A DNA stretch of 64,000 nucleotides from NCBI GenBank assembly GCA_024349245.1, contig JALDNG010000003.1:10599001-10663000 (forward strand). The letters are read 5' to 3'. Every line of letters starts with the position of its first letter. Positions within the stretch are counted from its first letter, which is position 1. The position numbers and the translations under genes are program-made. Below, in pieces: positions 24,671-37,689 of the stretch. The notes beneath the pieces are model-generated. The model did no database searches. It saw only the letters and a program-made list of their open reading frames with translations, and was not told the origin of the DNA. The stretch comes from Neodontobutis hainanensis. Taxonomy: Eukaryota > Chordata > Actinopteri > Gobiiformes > Odontobutidae.

Positions 24671-25659
24671 GTGTTTTTGGAGCCAATATAAATACATTGA
24701 AACATGACTGTGATAAACTGGTGATTGTCCCGAGTGTTCCCTGCCTCTCGTCCCGTGACCGTTTAGTTGGGTACTGCTTTTGTCTTCACTTCGTCTCTTT
24801 TTCTTATAACTTTTTTTCTCTGTGCTGGCTTGCCTTTTGCAGCAGGTGTTAAGCCACACTTCTCCATTGTTCTTTGATTTATTCTTTCCGCTTCTACGAC
24901 TCTGTGCACGTTTTTACTAAAGCATAGTATAGTTTCTCTGTTAATGTGTGACCTACGCAGCTGAAGACAGCTCCTGATATCTGTAGCATGTAAATGTCTC
25001 ACTGCAGCGGAGACATAACAATGAGTAATTGCACATTTTGAAAAGCCAGGGACAGGTGGGTTGTGATGTAGGGCGCTCTATTATCTTAAGATCTGCGTCC
25101 TCTGCAGGTCGTCCTGTTTTTTTTTTGTTTTCTGGACAGTAGAGCTGCATTAGTGTAATGACAGCCGCGGGCGCTGGTCACACAAAGTAAAAACGCTGAC
25201 TCGCATCTCAGTAAGTTCCTCACTCTGAGGAATAGAAGAGGCTCTGCTCGAGTGATGACGCAGCACAAAGAGGACGAGTGATGTTGGTGGACAAAGAGTG
25301 CAGCTGGTGGGAAACAGTGACATCAGAGAGACTCGGGACTGGGTTTGTTAATGAGCTCATTAGAAAAGCTAGGTGTTAAATTTGGACTGTAAAGGTACAC
25401 TGTATAAAATCTAGTGGAGTACAGTGTTCTCTTGTTTTCTCTTTTAACATTTATCTGTCTTGGAAAAACATTTAGGACAAAAAAAATGCAGGAGCACACC
25501 GTCCCAAGTGAGGACTGTCAGAAAGTTGATTACTGTTTTATCTCGCTTTCATACTAACTACATATGTATGACAGGTTCTATTATGTATCTTGAGTCTATA
25601 CATCTTTTTCTTGTAAAAATACAGAGTTTCCAACAGTTAAGTGTAGTGGAAAAGAAAAC

Positions 25660-25769
25660 TATATGCAGTGTTTAAATATCATTTAATTATTAGTAAATAT
25701 TTGGTGGGCCAGATTATACCGCCCAACAGGCCACATATGGCCCCTGGGCCTTAGTTTGCCCACCCCTGA
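25660..25769. mobile_element. hAT-like non-autonomous transposon end
   Basis: 'ggccacatatggcccctggg' followed by 'gtttgcccacccctg' at 25769 matches the common hAT terminus, whose complement starts 'caggggtgggcaaac'. The adjacent 'attattagtaaatatttgg' also appears at about 58223-58243 in another copy, which carries the opposite end. Confidence 0.6.
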
Positions 25770-26465
25770 TGAAACTAATAACCTCTCGAGAGCAGAAAAA
25801 GTAATGCTTTTTTAAATAAATCAAAGCAGAAGATGATTGATTGATGACTGTTTACATCTTCACTTAAGGAAAGGTTTAAACTTGTTTACTTTTGTATAAA
25901 GAAGAAGTTGGGGTTTTTAACCATGTCTTAACCATTTGTATCAAAACAAAGTCCCAAAACCATAATGAAGCACTTTGTTGGGACCTAATTTTGGGGACTT
26001 TGTTGAAGAGTAGAGTGTGCTGACTGCACGGCGAGTGTTCGACCTGGTACAGTTTGTACTTTGGGTCAACTCCCAGCTCTGCTTTTGTAACAGTGGCTCA
26101 GAGCAGGTGCAGCAGAATACACATAACACTGACCATTTTTACTTTAGACTAGTCTTTTTATATTTAAAGCTACTCCTTTACTGCAGTGAGGCCACTCTTC
26201 ACAACACAGAGTAAGTACTGACACGATTTATGATGAAATCTCATTATTTCAGTGAAGAGGCAGGTGACGTTAGCAAACACAGAGCTGCCACATTTGTCAT
26301 GACAATATGAAGTGTTCCCACAATGTTGACTTCTGATGAGTTAATCTAATCCTCTTTCACTAAAGCTGTCGTTTCTTAATTACACCTGACAGAGCTAATA
26401 TTTAGACACAGCTCCACTGTCCTCTATTTGACAATAAGGACTCAGATATTTAAATAAAAAGCCTT

Positions 26466-26959
26466 GTTTCCACTGGAGTAGTAAGACTAAGTATGGTTCA
26501 ATGACCCATAAGAGGCTCACGGCTCAACTTTGCTGGTTTCAGAATGCTTTAACAGTGACTTTAAAGAAAGTTGCACAAAAGGAAATCCTATTTGAAGTGG
26601 ATTTTTAAAAAGTTAAATGTCCACTTCAATATTAATATTTAATATAAAGTTGTGTTATGTCCAGCTTTCTGAGCACAATCTAGATAATACATAGAGCGGC
26701 ACCAGTTTCCTATAGTCTAAGGACTCTAGGGCTTTAATGTCATAAGTCCTGTGTGTAATGCATTGTTGTAAACAAGAGTCCTGTTGGAATATGTTTCACA
26801 AGAACAGAGCCTATTTTATTAAAAAAAAAATTCCATTTTTGTGTTTTTCTTTTTGCATCTTGTTTTTGCTCTAGTTTGTCGTCACACGCTTCACTTTTTG
26901 AAAGTGGATCACACACGTGGGACCAGGGTCCAAAACAACACCTTTTGCTAATGGAAACT
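26466..26959. mobile_element. MITE-like element with 'gtttccact' ends
   Basis: The left end 'tgtttccactggagtagtaa' and the complement of the right end 'gtttccattagcaaaagg' are inverted terminal repeats of a common fish MITE. Related copies lie at about 46258-46746 and 52688-53073. No coding capacity. Confidence 0.55.
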
Positions 26960-27749
26960 TACTTATTCATTTATTCGTTATTCGGTAAGACTAATATGTC
27001 ATAACTGTAGGTCCAATCCCTGATCCTTCAAGGCCTGGACTGCAGTAGACTCTGAAGGTGCGCTGTGACACCTGCAGCAGATGGTCTACATTGAGGAAGT
27101 GGTGAGGTGTATTAGACTCCCTTTCCTCTGCTCAATAGGTTTCTGTTCTTTTAGTGTTGACCACTGCCCCATTAAACCTCCCCACACAATCTGAAATGAC
27201 CCCGACGGAGACAAGGTTAATTATCTAAAGTAAACCCTATTCCTGTCACATGTAAATAACACCTGGTCTCATCCTAATGTTTTCTGTGCGCCACGCTCCC
27301 ACTCTTCTCTTTGTTTACCCACTCTTCGTCTGTAAAGTACAGGGAATGTAATCAAACTCGATGCTAGAGAGAACTCGTCATTCTCAACAAGCTCTTCTGT
27401 CATTTCATTTTTCATTTCTATTAATTGTTGAGTGGGGGGGGGGGCACAGTGACGGGATTAAGTTGTGGAAGATGAATTATGAAGATGTGCTACGTGCTCA
27501 CAAATACTTTTATGAATGGCAAGCTCAAGGCACTTTTCCACTTCCCATGTTTATTTTAGTGTTTTTGTGTCATTATTTATATATTTGTTGACCTTCTCTA
27601 GTCTAAGAGTTGCGGTAGTTCTGCAAAAGTGGAAAGCAGGTTGGGAGGCAGCTGTAACATTGCTTCACTTAAACCAAAAGCAAGCCGTGAATTTAACAAA
27701 GATAGCAGTCTTAATGAATTTGCAGTTATTTGACCAACTGGTGCTAACT

Positions 27750-27965
27750 TAAAGCCACACTGTGTAACCTTTAGCCAGCAGAGGCACAGGATTCCACCAA
27801 GCTCATGTCGAAGAAACATCACAATAATTAAAACATAGTGAGGTAAATGTAGTGGAGAAAGTAAGGCTTTTTGTTTGTTAATAACTCAGATATAACAGAG
27901 TTATGTTAGAGGTTTCAAACTATGTCAGATAGGAGCCATGCTAGTTGATCTCACTTGTACGGTGG
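27750..27965. repeat. Dispersed repeat, second copy
   Basis: 'taacctttagccagcagagg' matches the copy at 21575-21905. Downstream, 'cagatataacagagttatgt' corresponds loosely to 'caaatataactctgct' in that copy. Confidence 0.5.
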
Positions 27966-29192
27966 CTGTTAAGTGCAAAAAAATTAACAAAACCAAAAAC
28001 ACAACAACAATTTAGACAAACCGGAAAATTAAGTTATTGTTTGCAAAACAGAATTTGTTTGTGTTGTCTATATTAATTAAATGTAATTATAAATAAAAAA
28101 GTGGCCAAAGGATCAGGAAAAGTGAGACACAGTATGTTTTTTTATAAACAGTGAGCTGCACACCAACATCACAACGGTTCTCTTTGGGTCATTTTTGTTC
28201 TATACATGTAAAATAGTTAATTTTCTAAATAAGTTCTAGCTGTAGTCCTGTGTTCCTCCTGGAACTAGTTTTTGTCCTTGGTCTAGTCCCAGCTCTGTCC
28301 TGGTTTAGTTTTTGGGGTTAGTGACGAGAGTAAACAGAAAGTGAGCTGCACAGGAAACTAGAAGTATTCAACTTATGTTTAATAATCCCACAACTGTGAA
28401 CGTCAGCACTGGCTGCGGAGAGTTCATGATTTTTTTCAACTGCAGTCAATGCATTTTGTTTTTACAAACCATGCAATGCAGATTTGTATTGACTTTAGTA
28501 CGAAAGGTCAATACTAACAGCATTGTGGTCTCTCATCTGTCATATTTTGTAGTTTACAGCTCAAAACTCGTTTAAGTGCACTCGGTGTTCATCTGAATGC
28601 CAGAGAGGTTTGCTTCATAATTACACTTCAGTGTTTTCTCTGTTTTAATGAAAGCTGGTGTTGATGCTGCGGCTCCTTCCTGCATAAACAGACCTTGTGC
28701 GTCCAAGAATAAATGAGAATAATTATTTAAAACATAACCCGCCAAAACCAGTAGTCCGCTTCCACTGACTGTGTTGATTACTGAAGGAAACAATTAACTT
28801 GTCTTATTATTAGAGAGTCGTCAAAATCATGCTACTTTACAATCATATCACTCAACTAGAAATTTAAATACTCTACTTCTGTAAGAGTAATGGAGTATTT
28901 AGGGAAAATAAAACAAAATCTAAAAGTCAAACTTCTAAACACACTTCTTTTATGCTTTTGTGACTATCTTGTCCACATTTTAACTGAGTTTCAGAATTTT
29001 CAAACAGATTTAATTTAGGACTTTAGCCTTCGACAGAGACATGTAGATGAGCCAAAACTGAGCTTTTAATATTTCATATTCGTGCTGTTGATGTGTATAC
29101 TATACAACAACAACCATCAACCGTCACTTTTTACTTTCTGATTTGCCATTGCTGATTTTGTACTTGGGTAAATAAATAAATTATTATAAGAC

Positions 29193-29285
29193 CCGGCCAC
29201 GAGGCGCTCTCATGCGAGCCCCAGCCTCGGGCCTGGCTCCAGAGTGTCCCGGGTGCGTCATACCGGGCGACGTCACGATCCTTAA
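29193..29285. repeat. Short GC-rich insert, probable transposon fragment
   Basis: A 90-base GC-rich segment ('gacccggccacgaggcgctc' ... 'cataccgggcgacgtcac') sits abruptly in AT-rich DNA. Its wording resembles a high-copy fish retroelement segment, but I cannot name the family. Confidence 0.4.
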
Positions 29286-30099
29286 TCTAGTGCTCATCAT
29301 AATTTGAACTGCTCTTTGTCTGTTTTAGGATTTGGTTTAACAGGGTTTTGTGATACTTTTTGCTGCCTGGACTCAATTTAATTTTTTTAAGATACAGTCT
29401 ATTAACTCAGGTTAGCTAGTTTTATAGGATATATTCAAACTGTTGCTTTCTCTCATTGCCCCCTTCACACAGAGGTCTCCATCTGGGACACTTCTTTACA
29501 CACATGACCCAGTTCTGGTCAAATGCAGGAACATTGCTCAGTAAGACTGAAATATTAAGCTTGAGTCAAGAGCAAGATATACAAGTCTACAAAGAAGTAT
29601 TTGGGCTCTGTGGATTGTGGGTTGGATTTCCAAAGGGCAATATGAATGGACACAGAATAAACAGCCTCTGGACAGATTCCACAACAATGAAAAACTCTTA
29701 TGCCGAATCCCATTTCTACCTTTCAGCCCTATTCTCTGTTTTTTTCTCGAAGGGAAGGGCTACATACCTGTCCAAGTGGAGATTGTCAGGGACCACACTT
29801 GAAACAGAGGTTTAAAAGAACCAGCACTAGCACCTCTAACCCTTTCCTTTAGAGGGTCGTGTCCTAAAAAATGAGACAAGCCCAGTTCAGAAAAGAGCGC
29901 TGCCGCAGGTCCTTTCGAGTCATATGTACAGCTATAGACCTGTGCATTATGTTTCCTCTGTAATCCCACTGTAAATGTGTGCATAGAGTGCTGCTCTTTT
30001 TTCAATTGTTAATTTAACTTGACCTGGTTGCATCTTTAAAAGTTTCTTCATATTTTTTATTCTATATTTAAAAATTAGTTGTAAAGTCTGGATGTATAA

Positions 30100-30216
30100 C
30101 TGCAGGCTCTCTATTTATACATTTTTCCCCAACACTATTTTTGCACTATATGTAAACTGCAGCACAGCACAATCAAATATAAAGATCAATAAAGTCGAAT
30201 CTAACCTAAAAAAAAA
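30100..30216 (+). repeat. LINE 3' tail with A-rich end
   Basis: 'ttttgcactatatgtaaact' is followed by 'tcaataaagtcgaatctaac' and then a run of A at about 30207-30216. This is the usual layout of a fish non-LTR retroelement tail. No coding remnant was recognised upstream. Confidence 0.55.
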
Positions 30217-31883
30217 AATACATAAAATAATAGATAAACCAGTTGTAGTCTTAAATTTGAATGTCTGAGACCAAGGACCATCCTGAGACTTGATCCGTTT
30301 TACTTTTAGTTTGAATACTTGGTTGAATTTATAAACCATATAAGAATAATGTGACAGCTTGTTGTCAAGGAAAAGGGAAAAAAAGCATCTTTGAGGTAAA
30401 CTAAATGACCAAAGTCCCTTAGTGAGAATGATCCATTTCTAACACTGGACTTTTTGGAAGACAATGCTTTGTTAGGACATTTGTGTTTACATGAAACATA
30501 AATAAAAAGGTGGATATCAATGAAGTGAATTACTTTAATGTAATGTTGGAGAACAAATGCATCAAATGAATTTTGCAGTAGCCTTCTTGTCCCAAATACA
30601 TTTTTTTTTACAAAACTGCAGTGTTTTATCAAAATTACTGCTTCCATAAATCATTCCTGATGCAGTAATCCGACCCAGCTCATAATCCTTGTGTCTTCAT
30701 TCGGGTGAGATCACACTTTTTTGATTATTTTGTATTTAATTTACTGAAAAAACAGTTTGAGTCAACAGTTATAAACAATGCCTCCACACAGTCTGTTTCA
30801 GTTTTGTTTCGACAGGGTTTCGACCTTTAGTCATGTGTTTTCTTCTCAGGACCGATCTGGTGCTGGGCCGCAGCAGGGGGCTCCAACAACCGTCAGCTTT
30901 TTGTCCATTTTCTCCCAGATTCCTCTAACATTAATCTTTTAGGACACCGGCTCCCTGAAGACTTCCCTTTGTTCTCTGCTCCAAGAACCAGCAGCGCACC
31001 TTTTAAAAAAATATATACAGAATCAAACTCACATTAATGGTTTTCTGACATTGTTGAACAGGGCCCTATTACTGCACTTTGTAAGATTTAGTCAGTCTCA
31101 CTCATTCTGTTCAAACACAAGGAACAATGCACAAACACACTTTTAACAAATGCTTTGTTTTAAAGTACTGCCCTGCCTTTGTTTTTAGGTAAAGTTAATA
31201 CTATTAGGCAGTAGAACATTAATAAATGGGTAAAAGTCAAATAAGAACTTAAAGATGCTGACATGCGTGATTATATTTAATTTTACTTTAAGTTTTATTT
31301 CAAGATTAAATCATTATTAACAATGTTTATAGCTTAATGTTAATATTTTACGTAAATATATTTGTCCGTCTAAATCTGGACAAATTACAGATCACAAATT
31401 TTTACCACCTTTGCATTTTTAAACTTGTCTAACATTTTCAAATAAATGTCTTGTGCTCCTTGTTAATTCCTGTAAAAAACAGATAAATGATCAATATAGG
31501 ATCAACACCAAAAATGTTTTTTTTTACCCCATTCAGAAAAGACTGTGGTTACCTAGCAACACCGTCTTATCTGTGCACTGGATTACCTTTTGATATTACA
31601 TTTTCAATTAACCCCAAAATGTTAAAATTAAACACTGTATGGATTATTCTGTCAAATGGACAACTTGCACTGTTTTTTTTTATGGATTTCTTTTAAGTAT
31701 GCGCATTTATTTCTCTCAAAACACAAAAACGACCTTAAGCATAAAAATAAATTAAATCCATTTATGAAAAAGAGACTGCTGCAACATTTCCAAATCCAAA
31801 TCTGAATATAGTCTTGAATTCCTCCAGTAACATTACCGCAGCATGTCTGTGAAGGTTCTCAGTCATCCAGGTCATCTTGAAGA

Positions 31884-32228
31884 AAAGGTTAAAGTAAAAG
31901 CATCAAGGTGAAGACGTTATGTCTCTAATTCCAAGAGACTTTATTAATTGTGAGATGAACTGTAAAAGAGCTGAGCTTATTTCTCTATCGTACGACTCTC
32001 CTGAGCCTTAACGACTCTCACATCAGGAGTCACACTGTCCTTTCAGAGCCAACGACCATGAGACCAGAGCAGCCTGGTCCATCAGGTTTGGTTTCAGGTC
32101 AGACTCCTTTAGAGATATAAGCTCAGCTCTCTGACCAGTTCAACTCAGAATTGATAAAGTCTTTTGGAATTAGAGACAAAACGTCTTTACCTTGAAAACT
32201 GAGTCCAGATGCTTTTACTTTAACCTTT
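31884..32228. mobile_element. Foldback element with about 110-bp inverted arms
   Basis: 'aaaggttaaagtaaaagcat' at 31884 reappears as its complement ending at 32228. Homology continues inward through 'tgtctctaattccaa', 'agactttat' and 'gagctgagcttat'. The left arm lacks about 15 bases present in the right arm. It is non-coding. 'gaaggttctcagtcatccag' just upstream is a familiar flank of this repeat in fish. Confidence 0.7.
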
Positions 32229-33303
32229 AACCTTTTCATTGCCGAGGCAATATTAAAGACCCATGTGAACATTTCCTGTGTGTGTTTCGTTGGAGGGAGC
32301 CCGGCTGCTGTTTGATTAATCCACGTTTTATTCTTTGACTTTGAGAAAAAACATTCAAAGTCACTCAGAGTAAGACATGACTGCTGGAGCTGGCAAGGCT
32401 TTTATAATTTCTCAAGTGGAGTTTGAAAATGTTATGCTTGATTGGAGTCCAAGTCACATGAACCAAGTCGACGCTGTTTAAAACGGCCTCTCACATTTTT
32501 ACTTTTATCAGACGGGTGTCCCAACTGATGAACTCCAGACCAGATTCAGACCAAAAAAAAAGCACTGGTCTGGACCACAGTTACCTTTTTTCTTTAAGCA
32601 CATACTGTCCATTAAATTGACTGAAAATACTGTTGTTAATGTCTTTAAGCTGGATTTAACTGAACTAGAACCATATCTTCAGTTGTGAAGGCTCCAGGAC
32701 CGTGGTTTGGACCAAGGTTCGGATCAAACTGAGCCATGGTCCGGTTCGTTTGTAGGAAGGACTTTCTGACCAGATTCCAAAAGTCACGGCCAATTAGCCA
32801 CACAAAGAAGAAAGAACAGAGGAAGGAAAGTGGAAAACAGACACTTTTCTGTTTAAAAAAATACCAAAAACACATTATGTTGTTTTACTATTTGAATGGC
32901 TCTATTTTTTAGCACTACACTACGACAGATTTGCCTGGCGTACTCATACCCACCTCCTTTCTGAGCAAAAGAAAGTGAGTATGGGCACGCTCCGGAAGTC
33001 CGTCCCTTCTCTCGGCTGAAACAGAGCCGGACCAACCACAGCTGAGCGTTGGCCTGCGTCACACTCTCCACGCTGCAGAGCTTTTCCAAAACAAAAGAAG
33101 ACAGAGGCAAGGTTTCCTGCGGCACTCTCGTCTTTAAGTGACCTGGACATGTCTTTAAAACAGCAACAACTGGAAGCGCTAATAACTTTTACTTAGAAAA
33201 AGGATGTTTTCCTGTACTCCCAACTGGATTTGGAAAAAAAATGTTTACTATATCAACTTGCTGTCGTCACGTCCGGTCTGTGTGATTGGTTTATTCGGCT
33301 GTT

Positions 33304-33337
33304 GTACCAGACTATTCTACAGAGAATAGTCTGGTAC
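33304..33337. repeat. Perfect 15-bp hairpin
   Basis: 'gtaccagactattct' (33304-33318) and its exact complement (33323-33337) flank a four-base loop 'acag'. Confidence 0.9.
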
Positions 33338-33379
33338 CCAGGATAACAACAGATGCCTCCTGTGAAGCCGACACTTTCC

Positions 33380-33515
33380 ATGAGCGTTACAGTGCAGGTT
33401 CAAGTCCCGCTCTCCCCGGTTCATACTGTCGTTGTGTCCTCGGGCAAGACACTTAGGAACCTAACTTTCCTCCAGTGACACAGCACTGGTGTATGAATGT
33501 GTGAGAATGTGGAAC
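33380..33515 (+). repeat. SINE remnant, head partly lost
   Basis: 'ggttcaagtcccgctctccc' (B box) is followed by 'ttcatactgtcgttgtgtcc' and 'cgggcaagacactta', the same order as in the better copy at 50456-50635 and in the same orientation. The A box is not recognisable. Confidence 0.7.
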
Positions 33516-34139
33516 AACAGTTGGAAAATAGCCTGAGGCAACAATCTAGCATGTTTACTTTCATGTGTCTCATGCATTGTCCCGATCAAATAAGTTATAA
33601 ATAATAATAATAATAAAAAATAACAAAAACAATTGCGTTTAAGCTGTTTGTATTCTATACTAATTATAACATGGCAGCCTTTCTCCAGTCTGATTATTGT
33701 ATTTGTTAATCTGTAAAAGAGCCTCCGCAGAGACACATTCACCACAGTAAAAGCCGTCTACAGGAGGCACTTCCCTCAAAATGTGGACTCACTTTCGCAA
33801 TAAACCACACCTCACCTAAATCCTAATTAGGACAAAACCAATACTAAACCAAGAATAAACAAACTAAACAAACCAAATTAAAAGTAGACTAAACCATGAC
33901 TTGGACTGTAACTAGGTTCAGAGCTAAATTTAAGAACCCTGCTGACCTATTAAGACCATATAGGACACATTTAGTGGTATCTTTAGAAACTTTTACATAA
34001 TTATTATTTGATCAATTAAAATGAATGAAAAATACACTACTCTACAGCATTCACTGGGCTGTTAAAATCATTCACAGTAAACAAGAAAGTAGGGAATGGA
34101 GGAACCGCTCACAAAATACTTCAAAACAAACTGGGATAC

Positions 34140-35130
34140 ACCAAGGTGCATAAATTTATACTTAAAAACTAATTTTACCCACATTTGGGGCAAAATATGA
34201 AATGAACAGAAACGACCATTTTTGATGAAGTTAAGGTTGGTTATCTCAAGTTTTGGAGGAGGACCACACACCTCAAACCCACTTCTTCCAGTCATAGGCC
34301 TTTAAATAGCATCCGGTGTCTTCCTTTCATTGTGCTCCTCTCTCGTGCCCCACCCTCCCTCCTTAACTTCTCCCGCTCTGTTGGGTACAAGGGTGAAATA
34401 ACCCTCACTGCCTCACACTCATGTCTAAAACGCCTAATCACCAAGTATGTTTAGTTTGTGATACAATACTTTTTAACCATATCTTTTTCACACAATTCAG
34501 GTAATTTGGCGACCACCCAGAACCACAAAAACAACATCACCCGAAGTGCAATTGTAATGCCCAAATACCAGTCTTGACCAAATTTCTCAGAAAAACATTT
34601 TGAAACACCCCAGAGTACATTCGTTAGACTCATTTTGACTACATTTAGGGCAAAGTTAGATGTTTCCCAATATTAACAATTTTGCCATAGTATAACCTGC
34701 AATAACCTGAAACCTGAATTTAAACATTATTTAACAAATTTGGGCAAAGAAATGTATGAATAAGATGACAAAATATACAATTTTGAGTTAAGAGGTTAGC
34801 ACCATTGCCTCACAGCCAGAGGATCCTTTCTGTGCGGAGGTTGCCAGATCTGAGAATAGTCCCCGGGTGCTCCACTGGATGGGTCAAAAACTTAAAATTA
34901 CACTTAAAATTTGGGGGTTATTTGGTGACTTTTCTTGAAAATACCTCATAACAACCTAAAATACAGCAGGATCCATTTATTAATTCTAATTTTACCAATT
35001 TAAGGGCAAACTTAGACATTTCCTGAAATGTGCCATTGTAAAGTCAAACCTTGAAATACCTCTATGTGCATCAATGACTGCAGAAATATTCTTTTTTACT
35101 AACTCTGGGGCAAACTTAGATGTGACTGAC
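34140..35130. repeat. Diverged repeated units
   Basis: Similar phrases recur: 'ttttacccacatttggggca' (about 34175), 'acatttagggcaaagttaga' (34640), 'aatttaagggcaaacttaga' (34998) and 'aactctggggcaaacttaga' (35100). The spacing is irregular, suggesting an old tandem or segmental repeat. Confidence 0.5.
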
Positions 35131-37689
35131 AGTTACTAAATTTACACTGATACATTTTATTTGGACTAAAACCTGTATCCATAAATGCGATCATTAACAT
35201 TCTGTTATATTATAGTTTGCTTTTTAAATAAAATGTGTCATCTGGACCCAAAAGGGTCCCAAATTAGTTGGCTGATTGAAAAGTGGTCCATGTCTCATTT
35301 GCCATTATATATTATGACTATCTTTATTGATATTACCTTTTCCACTGACTTCAGTATCATTTACTTCCACAAACAATCAACGTGAAATTTACTCCTTTCA
35401 GCAACTGTCCAGTTTTTATGGTTTGGTTTTACTGATATTTAGATATTTAGAAAAACTAAATCTCAGAGACTTTACAGACTTGTACTTCCATTTACCTGTT
35501 GGATTTTTGTAATACTTCAAAATGTTTTTGGCATATTGTTAGCACATGTTTAAATTAATTAACAATAGGTTTTATTTTGCATAATTTAAATTTTACAATC
35601 TAATTTAATTGTTTTGTTGGGCGTATACATAGACTACATCTACAGGATCTTGGTCTTGTCTTGCTTTGGGACATAACTGATTTATTCATCAACATTATTG
35701 TAACTGCACTGGTAACTTCTATATTTAATTGTAACCAACAACAGGTCTAGATTTATTTTAATTTCTGTGTCATTGGTGAAAGACTGGACTGATCAAAACT
35801 GTTCCCTGTAAATTAAAACACAGAAAGTCGACTGGTACTCACAGTTTTCATGTTTGCATCTGTAAATAAGTTTAAATCTTAACTCTCTTTTGATAAACTA
35901 GTCTTACATGTTAGCCCTTCTGTAAACCCTGGCTGTAGTTTGTGGAGCAGATTTTAATCCAAAGAAGAGAGGGATGAAAAAAAAGATTGTAGTTCCAAAA
36001 GAATTCTGAAATCTGCGAGGTTAGACTAGGGTAACGACAGGTCTTAGGGTCTTAGAAGACATGTCTCACTCTGCCTTTTTTATGGCGGCATAAAGTGCAA
36101 ACAAAATAACAAAAACAAATGAACAAATCTAAAACCAAAATAACAAACCAGAAAACAAATTAACAAAATGGAAGACAAGACAAACCAGAAAGGGTAGGTA
36201 TCGTTTGTAGACCGAACTCTTGTGCTTATTGGACATTAAAATCAAGGAGAAAGTGGAACTTATTTAAGGATACTGTGAAGAAAGACATTCATATACAATG
36301 ATTTTGAATATGCTTGATAAATATTTTCTGATTTGTTATTTTGGTTTTGTGCTTTTTGTTTACGCGTCACAGCCTTTTACTTTTTAACCCTCTGCCCTCT
36401 CACAAAACCCTAAGAACATATCCTAACGCTGTCCACCTCCTTAACACCTGAGAACTTATTGTGGTGAGTGTATTCCTGATTGAATAAATGTTTCTGTAAT
36501 TGTACGGACCACACCAAAAAAATCCCTAACATCTCTAAAGTATTGAATTGAAACCAAAGCAAAAACAAATAAAAATAATGTGATGGCTACATAAGAACCC
36601 TGATCTTATTCTTTCTAATAAACAATGCTTATGAGTCAATGTTAAGCTCTACCTTTTCGAAAGAAGCCACACACTTGGAACCCGTGGCTAAATTGTCTCC
36701 AATGTTTTGAAACGAGGCTTTGGAGTAACACAACAAACCGAGCCCAAATAAAACATAACTGTGGTAGAATCTCAGCCTCAGTCGAAGATAATCAAAGGCA
36801 ATTGATTCAAAAGAGCACAGCCCACGTGTTGGTGTTAGCAGCTTTGTAATATTTGTCATAGACACTCTTTTATTCACAAATAAAAATGTTCACAGCAAAC
36901 ATTCATGACACAAACTGAGTTGTTTTGTTATAGCGAGCTGTTTTGGGGTCTTGTTCGGTTTGCTCCAGTCTGATGCTGATGGAAAAGAAGCTATTGGGCA
37001 GAAAAATAGAGTGAGAGGTGAGGGGGGCTATATCCACCGCTGCTGCCCCCCTGCACTGTGAATTACTGAAGTCAGTGATGGTCCAATCCGGTCAAGAGAC
37101 AAAGGAGTTATTGAACACTTCTTCTGCCCACGTCCCGAGACATGGAAAAATCATTATTCCAACGAGAAAGTGGTTTCATATCTACATTAAGACCTTAACA
37201 ACGAGGGGTCTACCACGCCTATAGAGGCCTGGACTATAGGACGTGGAGCTAACAATCAATCAATAATTAAACACACTAACAAATAAATAAATGAAATAAC
37301 TTTTTGGTGGTTACAAATAAATCAAAACCTTAATTCTCAATGTCTTGGCAAAGGTTTGGGTTGAAAAAAAGACATACAAGTACTCCTTTGCCAAGTTTAG
37401 AGCACATTTTATTTTACCGATTCTAAAATAATTGTTTCAGTGACATAACGTGGTCTGAGTGGTGCCTTACTTTACTGTATCTGAAAAATACACTGCAGAC
37501 TGTGACAGGGCACATGGGTTGGATGTGCCCTTGGTTTGGGACAGGCTTGTGTTTAGAGCAGTAACAGATCTATTTTGATCTATCCTTTTTCTGATTAGAA
37601 CCATCGATGATCATAAAAAACAGGGGTCTATTGTTGCCTAAATGTAGATATGGTACCTTCTCCCCACGGCGCATAATGGTCACATAATA

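Larger units (their letters stand above)
24671..31880. other. Gene-free region with transposon remnants
   Basis: No gene could be supported. It holds a hAT-like end (to 25769), a MITE-like element (26466-26959), a dispersed repeat (27750-27965), a short GC-rich insert (29193-29285) and a LINE tail (30100-30215). The 119-codon frame at 29456-29815 has no family signal and no splice or start context. Confidence 0.5.

Noticed and set aside
24578..25268. Overlapping minus-strand frames suggesting a gene
   Set aside because: Partly generated by the minisatellite; frames overlap each other without splice logic or motifs.
29456..29815. 119-codon open frame on the plus strand
   Set aside because: No ATG context, no domain or family signal and no splice partners; its length is within chance for this composition.
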